Shown: positions 1-8,202, counted from the stretch's first letter. The stretch: DNA of 64,000 nucleotides from Flavobacterium sp. HTF (GCF_003105115.1 NZ_QETH01000017.1:1-64000), one strand, 5' to 3'. Program-made: numbers and translations. The notes: generated by a model not told the origin, from the sequence alone.

Positions 1-853
1 AAAAAATTTGAACTATTGTTTGATCAAGATGAAAATAAAAAAGAATTAGCCCTCCGGTCATTGACAAACAAAATGAAGGCAAACCATGAACAATAAATAT
101 TAAAAAGTGAAATATAAATGCTAAAACAAATAGCAAATATTTATATTTCTGTTTCAAAAAAAGCCCAACAAAAAGAGCAATTTCTAAGATCATGACATAC
201 CAAGTAATTATAGTAATAGTATAGTCGTTTTCAAAAAGAAAACCAACAGATTTTTTCAACCAATAAGGAGCTCCAAATGTCGGGTCATTAAACCAATAAT
301 ACACTGCTGTTCCATTTAGCCATTCTGGAGCAAACATTTTAGCAACGCTTGCATTAAAATATAAAACTGCCATTTGAATTTGTATAAAAACTAATGCAAA
401 TGAAGCATTACAAAGTAAAAATTGATTCGAAGTAACTTTTCTTTTGGAAACAATATGCCAACCATTTTTTCGGTTATCAAGTAAACATACAGGCAGAAGT
501 AAAAAATTTAAAATCACATTTATTTGGTCTCCACCGTCATTAACAAGCATAGAATAAAAAATTGAATAAGAAACCCACGTCTGAAGTAAACAACTTAATC
601 TAGGATATACTCCTGAAATTACTAATATCAAAATTACAATTGAAATGTAATAGTGTATATTGATATTGTCAAACCACAAATATATATTCAATTTAGACAG
701 CCCATTAAAATCACTTTTAAGTTCCACAATATGTTGTACCGGAAATAAATCGTAAACTGGTGTAAAAATCAATGTAGTTAAGAAACACAAAGCTAAAAGT
801 GATCTAGCAAGTGTTAATGTGTTTGATGTATATATTTCTTTAATTATTGTCAT
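1..853 (-). CDS. sdpB: SdpB family antimicrobial peptide system membrane protein (3' end outside window)
   Basis: Read by hand on the minus strand from the ATG at 853; the frame stays open to the left edge, giving about 284 residues without a stop. It is a polytopic membrane protein with several hydrophobic segments and resembles the HTTM/SdpB family, which together with SdpA is required to mature the secreted peptide from SdpC. Recognisable stretches are the loop with NDGGDQ before a membrane span, and ASVAKMFAPEWLNGTAVYYW, typical of HTTM proteins. The start lies inside the last codons of the preceding SdpA gene (14 bp overlap), so translation is probably coupled. An alternative is a generic HTTM protein, but the two upstream partners argue for SdpB. 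The immunity gene, if present, would lie beyond the left edge. Confidence 0.8.
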   Translation of the reverse strand, partial: MTIIKEIYTSNTLTLARSLLALCFLTTLIFTPVYDLFPVQHIVELKSDFNGLSKLNIYLWFDNINIHYYISIVILILVISGVYPRLSCLLQTWVSYSIFYSMLVNDGGDQINVILNFLLLPVCLLDNRKNGWHIVSKRKVTSNQFLLCNASFALVFIQIQMAVLYFNASVAKMFAPEWLNGTAVYYWFNDPTFGAPYWLKKSVGFLFENDYTITIITWYVMILEIALFVGLFLKQKYKYLLFVLAFIFHFLIFIVHGLPSFCLSMTGGLILFYFHLDQTIVQIF

Positions 854-1373
854 TGATACAAACTTTTACAACTAAAAAACGATTAAAATTTTCCTGATTA
901 AATTTTGCCCACATATAAGGTATTGGCCGATAAAGCTTTAATAAATAATTTCCTTTTGTCACATGTTTAAAAGAAAAGTCAGTATTAATGACAATCATTT
1001 TATCATTGATGTTATCATAAATATTACCTGTTGAATTTTGTTTCCAATCATTATTTTTTACTTTCTCAGCTATTATTGACATCTCATAACCAATTATTCT
1101 AGCCGATCTTGAAAAGCCCAGTCTATTCTTTAAAGATTGATTTGAAATATCCATTTCCTCTAATTTACCATTTCGTATTTTATAAATTCTCAACACAAAA
1201 TCACGAGGATTTTTTGTAAAAAATCCCCATCCTTGCGGTAAAACCTTATTTGTAAATTCTTTTAAGTTTTCATTTAATATTAACTGGCTTTTTAATGAAG
1301 AAAAAAAGACAGAAACTCCAAAGAGAATCCAACCACAAATTAGAGTTAATTTAAAAAAAATTGCTCTTTTCAT
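840..1373 (-). CDS. sdpA: SdpA family antimicrobial peptide system protein
   Basis: A 177-residue protein with one N-terminal membrane segment (about residues 8-26) followed by a soluble domain. It carries the SdpA-type signature WGFFTKNPR near residues 49-57. In Bacillus subtilis SdpA and SdpB act on the SdpC precursor to make the extracellular SDP toxin, and the family is also found outside Firmicutes. The gene begins 8 bp after the SdpC stop and overlaps the SdpB start, so the three form a tight minus-strand operon in the order C-A-B. The assignment rests on the signature and on the neighbourhood; the exact biochemical role of SdpA is not established. Confidence 0.82.
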   Translation of the reverse strand: MKRAIFFKLTLICGWILFGVSVFFSSLKSQLILNENLKEFTNKVLPQGWGFFTKNPRDFVLRIYKIRNGKLEEMDISNQSLKNRLGFSRSARIIGYEMSIIAEKVKNNDWKQNSTGNIYDNINDKMIVINTDFSFKHVTKGNYLLKLYRPIPYMWAKFNQENFNRFLVVKVCINDNN

Positions 1374-1381
1374 ATTTATCT

Positions 1382-2158
1382 TTAGTTACTGAAAAATTCT
1401 CCTGTTTGCGCTATAAATCGCTCTCGCTCAATACGAACACCACCATCATCGTGAAGTAAATCATCAGGAACCGGTATCCTCTCTTGTGGTCCCCAATATG
1501 CAACTTTAAAATAAACACTGTAAGCACCAACTGCAATTGAGACTGCAACTACACCTACGTAAGCAACTGCAAGTGCGGCGGCAAAGGCAGATGTAATACA
1601 GGTGTTTTTACCATTTATGTTCGTACCATTATTATTGTCAATTATAGCCTTAAACTTATCCATTCCTTCTGAAGTAGAAAGATCTAGTTCAGAAATTTGT
1701 TTCCTCAAATTATCATCATTACTAATCTTTTTTCCCATTAAGAATACAGCTCGATATTTATCCGACGACAATCCGGCTTGCTCAATATATTTGGATGCCT
1801 GATCTAAAACAGCACTAATTGAATACAGATTTCCAGAGTAGACTTTTTTTTGCAAATCATTAAAAAATTCCGGGTAGTGAGAATTTATGAAATCGACTGA
1901 AAGTTTTGAAAATTCATCCATAGACTCTCGAATTTCATTATAATTCTTTGCTTCTTGAATTTTATATTTTAAATGTGCTAATTGAGGAATACCCTCACTT
2001 ATATCATTTTTAAAAAAGAAAAGTCCATTAAAAATATCTTCTCCCGAATATTTACTTTGATGATTTTCAATTATATTTTCATCAGAGCAACTAACAAACA
2101 AAAAACTTAAACTTAAAAAAAATGCAATCTTCCTTGATTTACTTCTAATTAATTTCAT
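1382..2158 (-). CDS. sdpC: SdpC family antimicrobial peptide precursor, predicted lipoprotein
   Basis: Start chosen at the ATG at 2158 (258 residues), not 33 bp further upstream, because it places a clean signal peptide at the N-terminus: basic MKLIRSKSRK, a hydrophobic core, then the lipobox LFVSC (Cys24). The following YSGEDIFNGLFF matches the SGEDxFxGLxF motif of SdpC proteins. Near the C-terminus, from about residue 187, a cysteine begins a roughly 37-residue strongly hydrophobic Ala/Val-rich stretch ending in AYWG. This is the expected position of the excised toxin peptide. Only one cysteine is seen there, whereas the Bacillus peptide has two forming a disulfide. Function as a killing peptide is inferred from family membership; no activity can be read from sequence. 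Confidence 0.83.
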   Translation of the reverse strand: MKLIRSKSRKIAFFLSLSFLFVSCSDENIIENHQSKYSGEDIFNGLFFFKNDISEGIPQLAHLKYKIQEAKNYNEIRESMDEFSKLSVDFINSHYPEFFNDLQKKVYSGNLYSISAVLDQASKYIEQAGLSSDKYRAVFLMGKKISNDDNLRKQISELDLSTSEGMDKFKAIIDNNNGTNINGKNTCITSAFAAALAVAYVGVVAVSIAVGAYSVYFKVAYWGPQERIPVPDDLLHDDGGVRIERERFIAQTGEFFSN

Positions 2159-2288
2159 GATAATAATTTTTAATTCATATATATTTCTCATCCAGATTTA
2201 TACTTCATTAATTTTTCTAAACCTGAATAAAATAACTAATGCAAATAAATAATATTTATTTTCTTACAAAATGAGCTAAACACATTTT

Positions 2289-2326
2289 GAATGTGAATTC
2301 AGCATACTCTAGGTATGCATACATTC
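2289..2326. promoter_or_regulatory. nested inverted repeat between the sdpC operon and the XRE regulator
   Basis: Outer arms GAATGT (2289-2294) and ACATTC (2321-2326) enclose inner arms GCATAC (2302-2307) and GTATGC (2313-2318) around TCTAG. It lies in the roughly 280 bp divergent region between sdpC and the XRE gene. Its position suits an operator for the XRE protein, but that is inference. No T-tract follows, so a terminator is less likely. Confidence 0.4.
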
Positions 2327-2441
2327 TACTTCGTAAAAGTTAAAAAAAAGCATTTGGTGAGTATAAATAAGAAAAAATGTCCTCTATTGATTTTATAAGT
2401 ATTTTCTTGTTTTATTAACTGAATAAGTACATTTATTATAC

Positions 2442-2783
2442 ATGAAACTATATCAAAAAGTAAAAGCTATTAGAGAAAGTAAAAAACTTTCACAAAGCTA
2501 TCTGGCGTATGAATTAGGATTAGATCAATCCCAATACAGTAGAAGAGAAAAAGGTGAAGTTCAATTTGTGCCCGAAGAAATTATAAAAATTTCACATTTA
2601 TTAAAAACTACCATTTCAGATTTATTTAGTGAATCTGAAACTCTTTCTAAAAAAGCCATTCAAAATACAGAAAATCTTATTTTAATTTCTGAAAAATTAA
2701 TTGAACAATATGAATTCCGTTTAAGAGAAAAGGATGAGCTTATCAATATTTTACGAAAAAAATTAAAATCTAAAAATAGGTGA
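2442..2783 (+). CDS. XRE-family transcriptional regulator with coiled-coil tail
   Basis: A 113-residue protein. Residues 5-62 form an HTH_3 domain (VKAIRESKKLSQSYLAYEL, then SQYSRREKG as the recognition helix region), followed by a charged helical tail to the end (EFRLREKDELINILRKK) that probably dimerises by coiled coil. There is no S24 or ligand domain. It is divergent from the sdpC-A-B operon with a palindromic intergenic region between them, so it may regulate the toxin operon; the link is positional only. Bacillus Sdp uses an ArsR-type SdpR instead, so this would be a different control scheme. Confidence 0.85.
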   Translation: MKLYQKVKAIRESKKLSQSYLAYELGLDQSQYSRREKGEVQFVPEEIIKISHLLKTTISDLFSESETLSKKAIQNTENLILISEKLIEQYEFRLREKDELINILRKKLKSKNR

Positions 2784-2811
2784 ATCCAACATTCTATTTT
2801 ATCTTTACAGA

Positions 2812-3813
2812 ATGATATTAGTTACAGGAGGAACAGGTCTGGTTGGCGCACATTTATTGCTTCATTTAATTGAAAATGGAGAAAATGTGCGGGCTATTTA
2901 CCGAAACCCAAACAACATTCAAAAGACAAAATCATTTTTTGATTTATACAAAAAAGCCGATTTGTTCGAAAAAATAGAATGGCTGGAAGCTAATATTCTG
3001 GATGTACCTTCCTTAGAAATTGCTTTCATAGACATTGAATACGTTTATCATTGTGCAGCATTTATTTCTCTTGACCCAAAAGACGAAGATGTACTGAGAA
3101 AAACCAATATCGAAGGAACGGCCAATATGGTCAATTTCTCTATTGCAAAAGGAGTAAAGAAATTTTGTTTTGTAAGTTCCATAGCTGCTTTAGGAGATTT
3201 AGCTACACATGAGACTATTATCACTGAAGAAACAGAATGGAATCCCGAGAAACCTCATAGTGATTATGCAATATCAAAATATGGTGCAGAAATGGAAGTC
3301 TGGAGAGGACTTCAGGAAGGCCTGGATGTCGTAATTGTAAATCCGGGAGTGATTTTAGGCCCAATTCCGAAATCAAAAACCTGTGAACAGGGAAGTGCCG
3401 AGTTTTATGTAAGAGTAGCCAATGGTCTTTCGTTTTATACTTTGGGAAGTACCGGATTTATAACCGTAAATGATGTGGTGCGAATTACATTTGAATTAAT
3501 GAAAAGCGATATTAAAAACGAGCGTTTTACTTTAATTGCAGAAAATGTAGTTTTCCGCGATATTTTTAATACTATAGCGGATGCTTTAAAAGTAAAAAGA
3601 CCTTCTGTTCATGCCAGCCCGTTTTTGGTGAATTTTGCCTGGATAGCAGACGGAATTGTATCTGCTATATTTTTCAGGAAAAGAAGAATTACCAAGGCTA
3701 CCGCAAAAGCATCGTATTCGAAAAGTTTGTATTCTAACGAAAAAATAAAAACCGCTCTGGGAACGGTTTTTCAGGATGTACATCAATATATACATGATGT
3801 AGCTAAATTATAA
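2812..3813 (+). CDS. NAD(P)-dependent epimerase/dehydratase family protein
   Basis: A 333-residue extended short-chain dehydrogenase. The N-terminal Rossmann motif is TGGTGLVGAHLLLHL (residues 5-19) and the catalytic YxxxK is YAISKYGAE near residue 157, with SSIAALG providing the serine region. It resembles the dihydroflavonol-4-reductase-like branch used in Bacteroidota for unknown sugar, lipid or sterol-like substrates; the substrate cannot be told. It starts 28 bp after the XRE gene, immediately behind a -7-like TATCTTTA, so it may have its own near-leaderless promoter. It ends 2 bp before the convergent DUF4296 gene. Confidence 0.85.
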   Translation: MILVTGGTGLVGAHLLLHLIENGENVRAIYRNPNNIQKTKSFFDLYKKADLFEKIEWLEANILDVPSLEIAFIDIEYVYHCAAFISLDPKDEDVLRKTNIEGTANMVNFSIAKGVKKFCFVSSIAALGDLATHETIITEETEWNPEKPHSDYAISKYGAEMEVWRGLQEGLDVVIVNPGVILGPIPKSKTCEQGSAEFYVRVANGLSFYTLGSTGFITVNDVVRITFELMKSDIKNERFTLIAENVVFRDIFNTIADALKVKRPSVHASPFLVNFAWIADGIVSAIFFRKRRITKATAKASYSKSLYSNEKIKTALGTVFQDVHQYIHDVAKL

Positions 3814-3815
3814 GT

Positions 3816-4328
3816 CTATTTATTTTGCACTTGCTGCATTCTCCTCCTTGCCTGAATTGTTTTTCTTATCGAATCAACATTTGCTTTTTTGACTGTTGGA
3901 GGCACAGTTCCGTCTGCTTTTGGAGCAGGCCCTGAAACTTTATTTTTATTTTTTTTCTTTTCTTTTGCCGCTTTCTTCTCTTCAATTTTGACTAATGAAT
4001 CTGCCTTTTTTTGATTTTTTTCTAACCTTTTGGCGATTTCATCAAACATATCTTTATACGTGTCATAATCTGAGGCGTAATAAATATTACTTTGCGCAAA
4101 CTGAAGACTGTCTACTTTATACTTTTGGAGAACAAATTTTTTCTGATTGGTATCAATAGAATCAACTGATAGTGGATTTTGATATTTTATTGCTTCGAGA
4201 ATCGATAAATCATACATAATATCAATCATTTTTTCTTTCTCAATAAGTCGTTTTGGCTCTTTTACCAAATCTTTTTTACAACTTACAGAAAGAAACAAAA
4301 CCAATATTATCAATACAAAATTCTTCAT
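3816..4328 (-). CDS. DUF4296 domain-containing lipoprotein
   Basis: Start chosen at 4328 (170 residues), where MKNFVLIILVLFLSVSC gives a lipoprotein signal with Cys17; an upstream in-frame ATG would run into pyrC and hide the signal. Residues 25-105 match the DUF4296 pattern: a helical segment with KEKMIDIMYDLSILEA and a QFAQSNIYYASDYDTYKDMFDEI motif. The tail is rich in Lys, Glu and Pro and probably disordered. The gene follows pyrC by 10 bp, and this pyrC-DUF4296 pairing is usual in Flavobacteria. Function unknown; probably a periplasmic or outer-membrane lipoprotein. Confidence 0.83.
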   Translation of the reverse strand: MKNFVLIILVLFLSVSCKKDLVKEPKRLIEKEKMIDIMYDLSILEAIKYQNPLSVDSIDTNQKKFVLQKYKVDSLQFAQSNIYYASDYDTYKDMFDEIAKRLEKNQKKADSLVKIEEKKAAKEKKKNKNKVSGPAPKADGTVPPTVKKANVDSIRKTIQARRRMQQVQNK

Positions 4329-4338
4329 TTGTCTTTTA

Positions 4339-5682
4339 TTATCTGTCAAACAATAATCTTTTTCCGTTTCGTATATCTTTAACTTTGAAGTTATTATATA
4401 CCAATTCGCCATTTACAAAAGTATGTGTTATTCTCGATCTGAAAGCATAACCTTCAAACGGAGACCAGCCACATTTTGATAAAATATTATCTGTATTGAC
4501 ACTCCATGGCAGAGTTGGATTTACAATAACCAAATCAGCAAAATAACCTTCCCTGATAAAACCTCTTTTTTCGATTTTAAAAAGTTTTGCAGGATTATGG
4601 CACATTTTCTCTACTATTTTTTCAATAGAAATTTTTCCCTGATGATGTGCTTCAAACATTGCCACAACAGCATGCTGAACCAACGGCCCTCCAGAAGGCG
4701 CATTCAGGTACGATTGTTTTTTCTCTTCTTTTGTATGAGGCGCGTGATCTGTTGCAATTACATCGATACGGCCATCATTCAGAGCTTCCCAAAGTGCTTT
4801 TCTGTCAGTGGCTGTTTTTACAGCGGGATTCCATTTTATAAAATTTCCTTTGGTTTTGTAATCCTCATCAGTAAACCAAAGATGGTGTACACAAACCTCA
4901 GCCGTAATTTTTTTATCTTCTAATGGAATTTTGTTGGTAAACAATTCCATTTCTTTTGCCGTTGAAAGGTGAAATATATGCAGACGTGCACCAGTTTTTT
5001 TGGCCAGCGCCACTGCTTTTGAAGATGAAATATAACAGGCTTCTGCGCTTCTGATTAAATGGTGTGCCGTTACCGGAACATCATCTCCATATTGCTCTTT
5101 AAAAGCGGCAAGATTATTTTTGATTGTCGTTTCATCTTCACAATGTACCGCAATTAACATTGGAGTACTTGAAAATATTTTTTCTAGAGTAGCTTCATTA
5201 TCAACCAGCATATTTCCTGTAGAGGAACCCAGGAAGATTTTAATTCCGGCAACGTTTTTTGGATTTGTTTTTAAAACCTCTTCCAGGTTATCATTAGTTG
5301 CTCCCATCATAAACGAGTAATTCGCAAATGATTTTTCGGCTGCAATCTGATATTTATCTTCGAGGATTTCCTGAGTAACTGCATTAGGAACTGTGTTGGG
5401 CTGTTCGATAAAAGAAGTTATACCACCGGCAACAGCGGCTCTCGATTCAGATTCTATATCTCCTTTGTGCGTTAATCCCGGTTCTCTAAAATGTACCTGA
5501 TCATCAATAGCGCCCGGCATCAGGTAATTTCCTTCGGCGTCTATAACTATACAATCGGATGTTTTCAGGCTGATACTGTCTGAAATTTCGACAATTAAGT
5601 CATTTTCAATCAATACATCTCCTTCAAAAATTGATCCTTCGTTTACAATTTTAGCATTCTTTATTAATATCCTATTCATCAC
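4339..5682 (-). CDS. pyrC: dihydroorotase
   Basis: A 447-residue amidohydrolase catalysing the reversible cyclisation of N-carbamoyl-L-aspartate to dihydroorotate in de novo pyrimidine synthesis. The metal-binding strand reads DDQVHFREPG (residues 60-69): the usual DxHxH has Gln62 in place of the first His, a substitution I recall as normal for the Bacteroidota branch. Later motifs include the carbamylatable lysine region NVAGIKIFLGSSTG, histidines AVHCED and LHIFHLST, and the catalytic Asp in DVIATDHAPH. It is the second gene of a minus-strand unit after a GT2 gene (7 bp gap) and before DUF4296. Length is typical. Confidence 0.95.
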   Translation of the reverse strand: MMNRILIKNAKIVNEGSIFEGDVLIENDLIVEISDSISLKTSDCIVIDAEGNYLMPGAIDDQVHFREPGLTHKGDIESESRAAVAGGITSFIEQPNTVPNAVTQEILEDKYQIAAEKSFANYSFMMGATNDNLEEVLKTNPKNVAGIKIFLGSSTGNMLVDNEATLEKIFSSTPMLIAVHCEDETTIKNNLAAFKEQYGDDVPVTAHHLIRSAEACYISSSKAVALAKKTGARLHIFHLSTAKEMELFTNKIPLEDKKITAEVCVHHLWFTDEDYKTKGNFIKWNPAVKTATDRKALWEALNDGRIDVIATDHAPHTKEEKKQSYLNAPSGGPLVQHAVVAMFEAHHQGKISIEKIVEKMCHNPAKLFKIEKRGFIREGYFADLVIVNPTLPWSVNTDNILSKCGWSPFEGYAFRSRITHTFVNGELVYNNFKVKDIRNGKRLLFDR

Positions 5683-5689
5683 CGTGACT

Positions 5690-6415
5690 TTATAATGTAT
5701 TGAATAATTTTTTTAATCGAAGTGAAATCACACCAAGAATAGCTTCTTTTATAATGGCATTACTCATTTTCGAAACTCCTTTTGTGCGGTCTGTAAAAAT
5801 AATAGGGACTTCTGTAATTTCAAATTTACCACAATAAGTTCTATATTTCATTTCAATCTGAAAAGCATACCCCACAAATTTAATTTTGTTGAGATTTATC
5901 TTTTCCAGAACTTCTCTTTTGTAGCAGACAAAACCTGCTGTAGCGTCGTGAATTTTCATTCCGGTAATGAATTTGACATATACCGAAGCAAAGTAAGACA
6001 TTAAAACCCTGCTCAAAGGCCAGTTTACCACATTTACACCTTTTACATAACGTGAACCAATGGCTAAATCTGCTCCTCCAAAGTGGCAGGCATCATATAA
6101 TTTTTCCAGATCGTTTGGGTTGTGCGAAAAATCGGCGTCCATTTCAAAAATGAAATCATATTTACGCTCTAATGCCCATCTAAAACCATGAACATAAGCC
6201 GTTCCCAAACCGGATTTTTTGGCTCTTTTTTCTAAAAACAATCTTTCCGGGAATTCTTCCTGTAATGCAATCACCTTATTAGCAGTAAAATCAGGTGAAT
6301 TATCATCAATAATTAAAAGATGGAAAGGTTTATGCTGAGAAAGAACAGCTCTGACTATACTTTCTATGTTCTCAATTTCGTTATAAGTTGGAATTATGAC
6401 AATACTATCATTCAT
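5690..6415 (-). CDS. polyprenol monophosphomannose synthase-like GT2 glycosyltransferase
   Basis: Start at 6415 gives MNDSIVIIPTYNE, the normal GT2 N-terminus; a start 18 bp upstream only adds a short basic leader. The 241-residue protein is a single cytosolic GT2 domain of the DPM1 type: LLIIDDNSPD and EMDADFSHNP are the nucleotide-sugar and DxD metal motifs, and RYVKGVNVVNWPLSR is typical of dolichyl/polyprenyl-phosphate mannose synthases. It has no membrane anchor domain, like the soluble bacterial forms. It probably makes a polyprenyl-phosphate sugar donor for protein or envelope glycosylation. It leads the operon with pyrC and DUF4296. Confidence 0.87.
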   Translation of the reverse strand: MNDSIVIIPTYNEIENIESIVRAVLSQHKPFHLLIIDDNSPDFTANKVIALQEEFPERLFLEKRAKKSGLGTAYVHGFRWALERKYDFIFEMDADFSHNPNDLEKLYDACHFGGADLAIGSRYVKGVNVVNWPLSRVLMSYFASVYVKFITGMKIHDATAGFVCYKREVLEKINLNKIKFVGYAFQIEMKYRTYCGKFEITEVPIIFTDRTKGVSKMSNAIIKEAILGVISLRLKKLFNTL

Positions 6416-6435
6416 TTTTCTGGGTAATTTCACCG

Positions 6436-6443
6436 CAAAAGTA
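6436..6443 (-). promoter_or_regulatory. Bacteroidota -7 box upstream of the GT2-pyrC unit
   Basis: On the minus strand this reads TACTTTTG, matching TAnnTTTG, 20 bp before the chosen GT2 start. No convincing TTG -33 element at 17-23 bp spacing was found. Confidence 0.5.
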
Positions 6444-6505
6444 AACTTTTTATGGCATTTGACTCATAATAAATCTATAATAAAAGTATTGATACAAAAA
6501 ATTAC

Positions 6506-6513
6506 TAATTTTG
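6506..6513 (+). promoter_or_regulatory. -7 box directly in front of the DUF4271 start
   Basis: TAATTTTG matches the TAnnTTTG consensus and ends only 7 bp before the ATG at 6521. The expected transcription start would fall at or next to the start codon, so the message may be leaderless. Confidence 0.5.
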
Positions 6514-6520
6514 TAACGCT

Positions 6521-7189
6521 ATGATTGAACAACTTCATCCCCGGGTTCTGGAAAACAAAGATTGGGCGACACTTTTATTTGTGTTAGCCTTTGCTCTTGT
6601 TGCTATTACTAAATCTGCTTACGAGACAAGATTCAGCGAATTCAGTAAACTTATTTTCTCTGATAAATATGCTAAAATTTATCGCGACACCAGTAACCTG
6701 AAAGGCAGTTTTATTGTCGGCCTGTTTTTTGTTCAGATTATCTCATTTTCATTTTTCATTCAGCTCACGATGCATATTTTTGGATATGCGTCAAAAACAG
6801 ACTGGGTTTTATTTATCCAGATTGCCACATTTTTGCTTTATTTTATTTTAGCAAAATATTTAATCGAAAAAATCGTTGCTACTTCATTCAATATCGAAGA
6901 TTTTATAGACACTCTTAACCTTCAGAAAGCGACTTACCGAACTTATATTGGCGTACTGGTGCTTCCGTTTAATGCTATTTTGTTCTATTATGACAATATT
7001 CCGAAAAGCGTACCACTAACAATCATTGGTGTTTCACTATGTATAAGTCTATTCTCATACTTTATTTCGATTAAAACGCATCAAAATATAATATTCAGCA
7101 AGTTATTTTATTTTATTTTATATCTTTGCGCTCTTGAAATAGCCCCTTATTATTTCATGTATTATTGGATTACAAAAGAGGTGGCTTAG
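6521..7189 (+). CDS. DUF4271 domain-containing membrane protein
   Basis: A 222-residue integral membrane protein with about six hydrophobic segments and a short N-terminal cytosolic stretch ending in ENKDW, characteristic of DUF4271. In Bacteroidota this gene regularly sits directly before hemD, as here (the hemD start is 14 bp downstream). Function unknown; the conserved linkage suggests a role near tetrapyrrole or envelope physiology, but nothing in the sequence shows a catalytic site. Confidence 0.87.
   Translation: MIEQLHPRVLENKDWATLLFVLAFALVAITKSAYETRFSEFSKLIFSDKYAKIYRDTSNLKGSFIVGLFFVQIISFSFFIQLTMHIFGYASKTDWVLFIQIATFLLYFILAKYLIEKIVATSFNIEDFIDTLNLQKATYRTYIGVLVLPFNAILFYYDNIPKSVPLTIIGVSLCISLFSYFISIKTHQNIIFSKLFYFILYLCALEIAPYYFMYYWITKEVA
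7121..7128 (+). promoter_or_regulatory. possible internal promoter for hemD
   Basis: TATCTTTG fits the TAnnTTTG -7 consensus and lies inside the 3' end of the DUF4271 gene, 76 bp before the hemD start. No clear -33 element was seen. Confidence 0.35.
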
Positions 7190-7203
7190 TAAAAGTTTAT
7201 AAT

Positions 7204-7953
7204 ATGAAAGTGAAAACAATTTTGGTGTCACAGCCTGAACCTAAAGTGGAAAATTCTCCTTACTTTGAGCTCCAACAAAAACACAAAATAAAAATTGATT
7301 TCAGACCATTTATTCATGTGGAGGGGGTTAGCGCAAAAGAGATCCGATTACAAAAAATCGATCTTAATCATTACACTGCGATTATTTTGACAAGCAGAAA
7401 TGCAGTAGATCATTTTTTCAGAGTAGCGGACGAAATGCGCTATAAAGTTCCTGAAGGATTAAAGTATTTTTGTCAATCTGAAGCCGTTGCGTTTTACTTA
7501 CAGAAATATGTAGTGTACAGAAAACGCAAAATTTATGTTGGCGCAAAAGATTTTGCAGATTTATCTCCATTAATCAAAAAATACAAAGACGAAAAATTCC
7601 TGCTTCCGGCTTCTGACCAGTTAAATGCTGATGCTCCTGTTACTTTAAACAACTTAAAAGTAGACTGGGCACAAGCGATTTTTTACAGAACTGTAATGAG
7701 CGATTTATCGGATCTTGCAGATGTTTATTATGATGTTTTGGCATTTTTTAGTCCAACCGGAATTAAATCATTATTTAAAAACTTCCCGGACTTCAAACAA
7801 AACAATACCAGAATTGCTGTTTTTGGAAGCACAACTCAAAAAGAAGCTCTGGATCACGGATTAAGAATCGACATTCTTGCCCCAACTCCTGAAACGCCTT
7901 CTATGACAATGGCTTTAGAAAAATATATTGCAGAAGCGAATAAAAGCAAATAA
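7204..7953 (+). CDS. hemD: uroporphyrinogen-III synthase
   Basis: Start taken at 7204 (249 residues, MKVKTILVSQPEP), which begins with the first beta strand; an ORF extension to 7165 overlaps the previous gene and lacks family support. The protein closes and isomerises hydroxymethylbilane to uroporphyrinogen III in haem and sirohaem synthesis. Recognisable parts are AIILTSRNAVDHFF in domain 1 and a C-terminal AFFSPTGIKSLF segment with FGSTTQKEALDHGL, which matches the FTSxxAV and IGxxTAxAL regions of HemD. Sequence conservation in this family is low, so the call relies on these motifs and the DUF4271 linkage. Confidence 0.88.
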   Translation: MKVKTILVSQPEPKVENSPYFELQQKHKIKIDFRPFIHVEGVSAKEIRLQKIDLNHYTAIILTSRNAVDHFFRVADEMRYKVPEGLKYFCQSEAVAFYLQKYVVYRKRKIYVGAKDFADLSPLIKKYKDEKFLLPASDQLNADAPVTLNNLKVDWAQAIFYRTVMSDLSDLADVYYDVLAFFSPTGIKSLFKNFPDFKQNNTRIAVFGSTTQKEALDHGLRIDILAPTPETPSMTMALEKYIAEANKSK

Positions 7954-7979
7954 TATTTTTTTTAAATATTAAAATTTTT

Positions 7980-8023
7980 AAAATTCCAAATTCCAACTTT
8001 ACTGCTGGGATTTGGAATTTTTA
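7980..8023 (+). terminator. hairpin terminator after hemD
   Basis: Arms AAAATTCCAAATTCCA (7980-7995) and TGGGATTTGGAATTTT (8006-8021) pair with one G-T wobble and are followed by T-rich sequence. The arm word recurs at other gene ends in this window (14963, 29856), so it is also a dispersed repeat. Confidence 0.6.
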
Positions 8024-8146
8024 TATTTAATCAATTCATTATCCTCTTCCGTTTTACGTGGTTAAAACTACAGGATCTGTTTTTGGAATTGGGAATTTAT
8101 CCCGAAGTTTCGGCATTGGGAATTTTCTTTTCCACAGCATTTTAAC

Positions 8147-8154
8147 TACATTTG
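8147..8154 (+). promoter_or_regulatory. -7 box for the Lrp/AsnC gene
   Basis: TACATTTG fits the TAnnTTTG consensus, 49 bp before the chosen start at 8203. A TCCCGAAGTTTCGGCA hairpin word lies upstream at 8100-8115. Confidence 0.5.
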
Positions 8155-8202
8155 ATTTCTATTCTAAACCAAACTACAAGAATTAGTTTCAAATATCAAG
8201 TT

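Noticed and set aside
1602..1802. Plus-strand open frame opposite sdpC
   Set aside because: It is the complement of the sdpC coding region and has no independent support.
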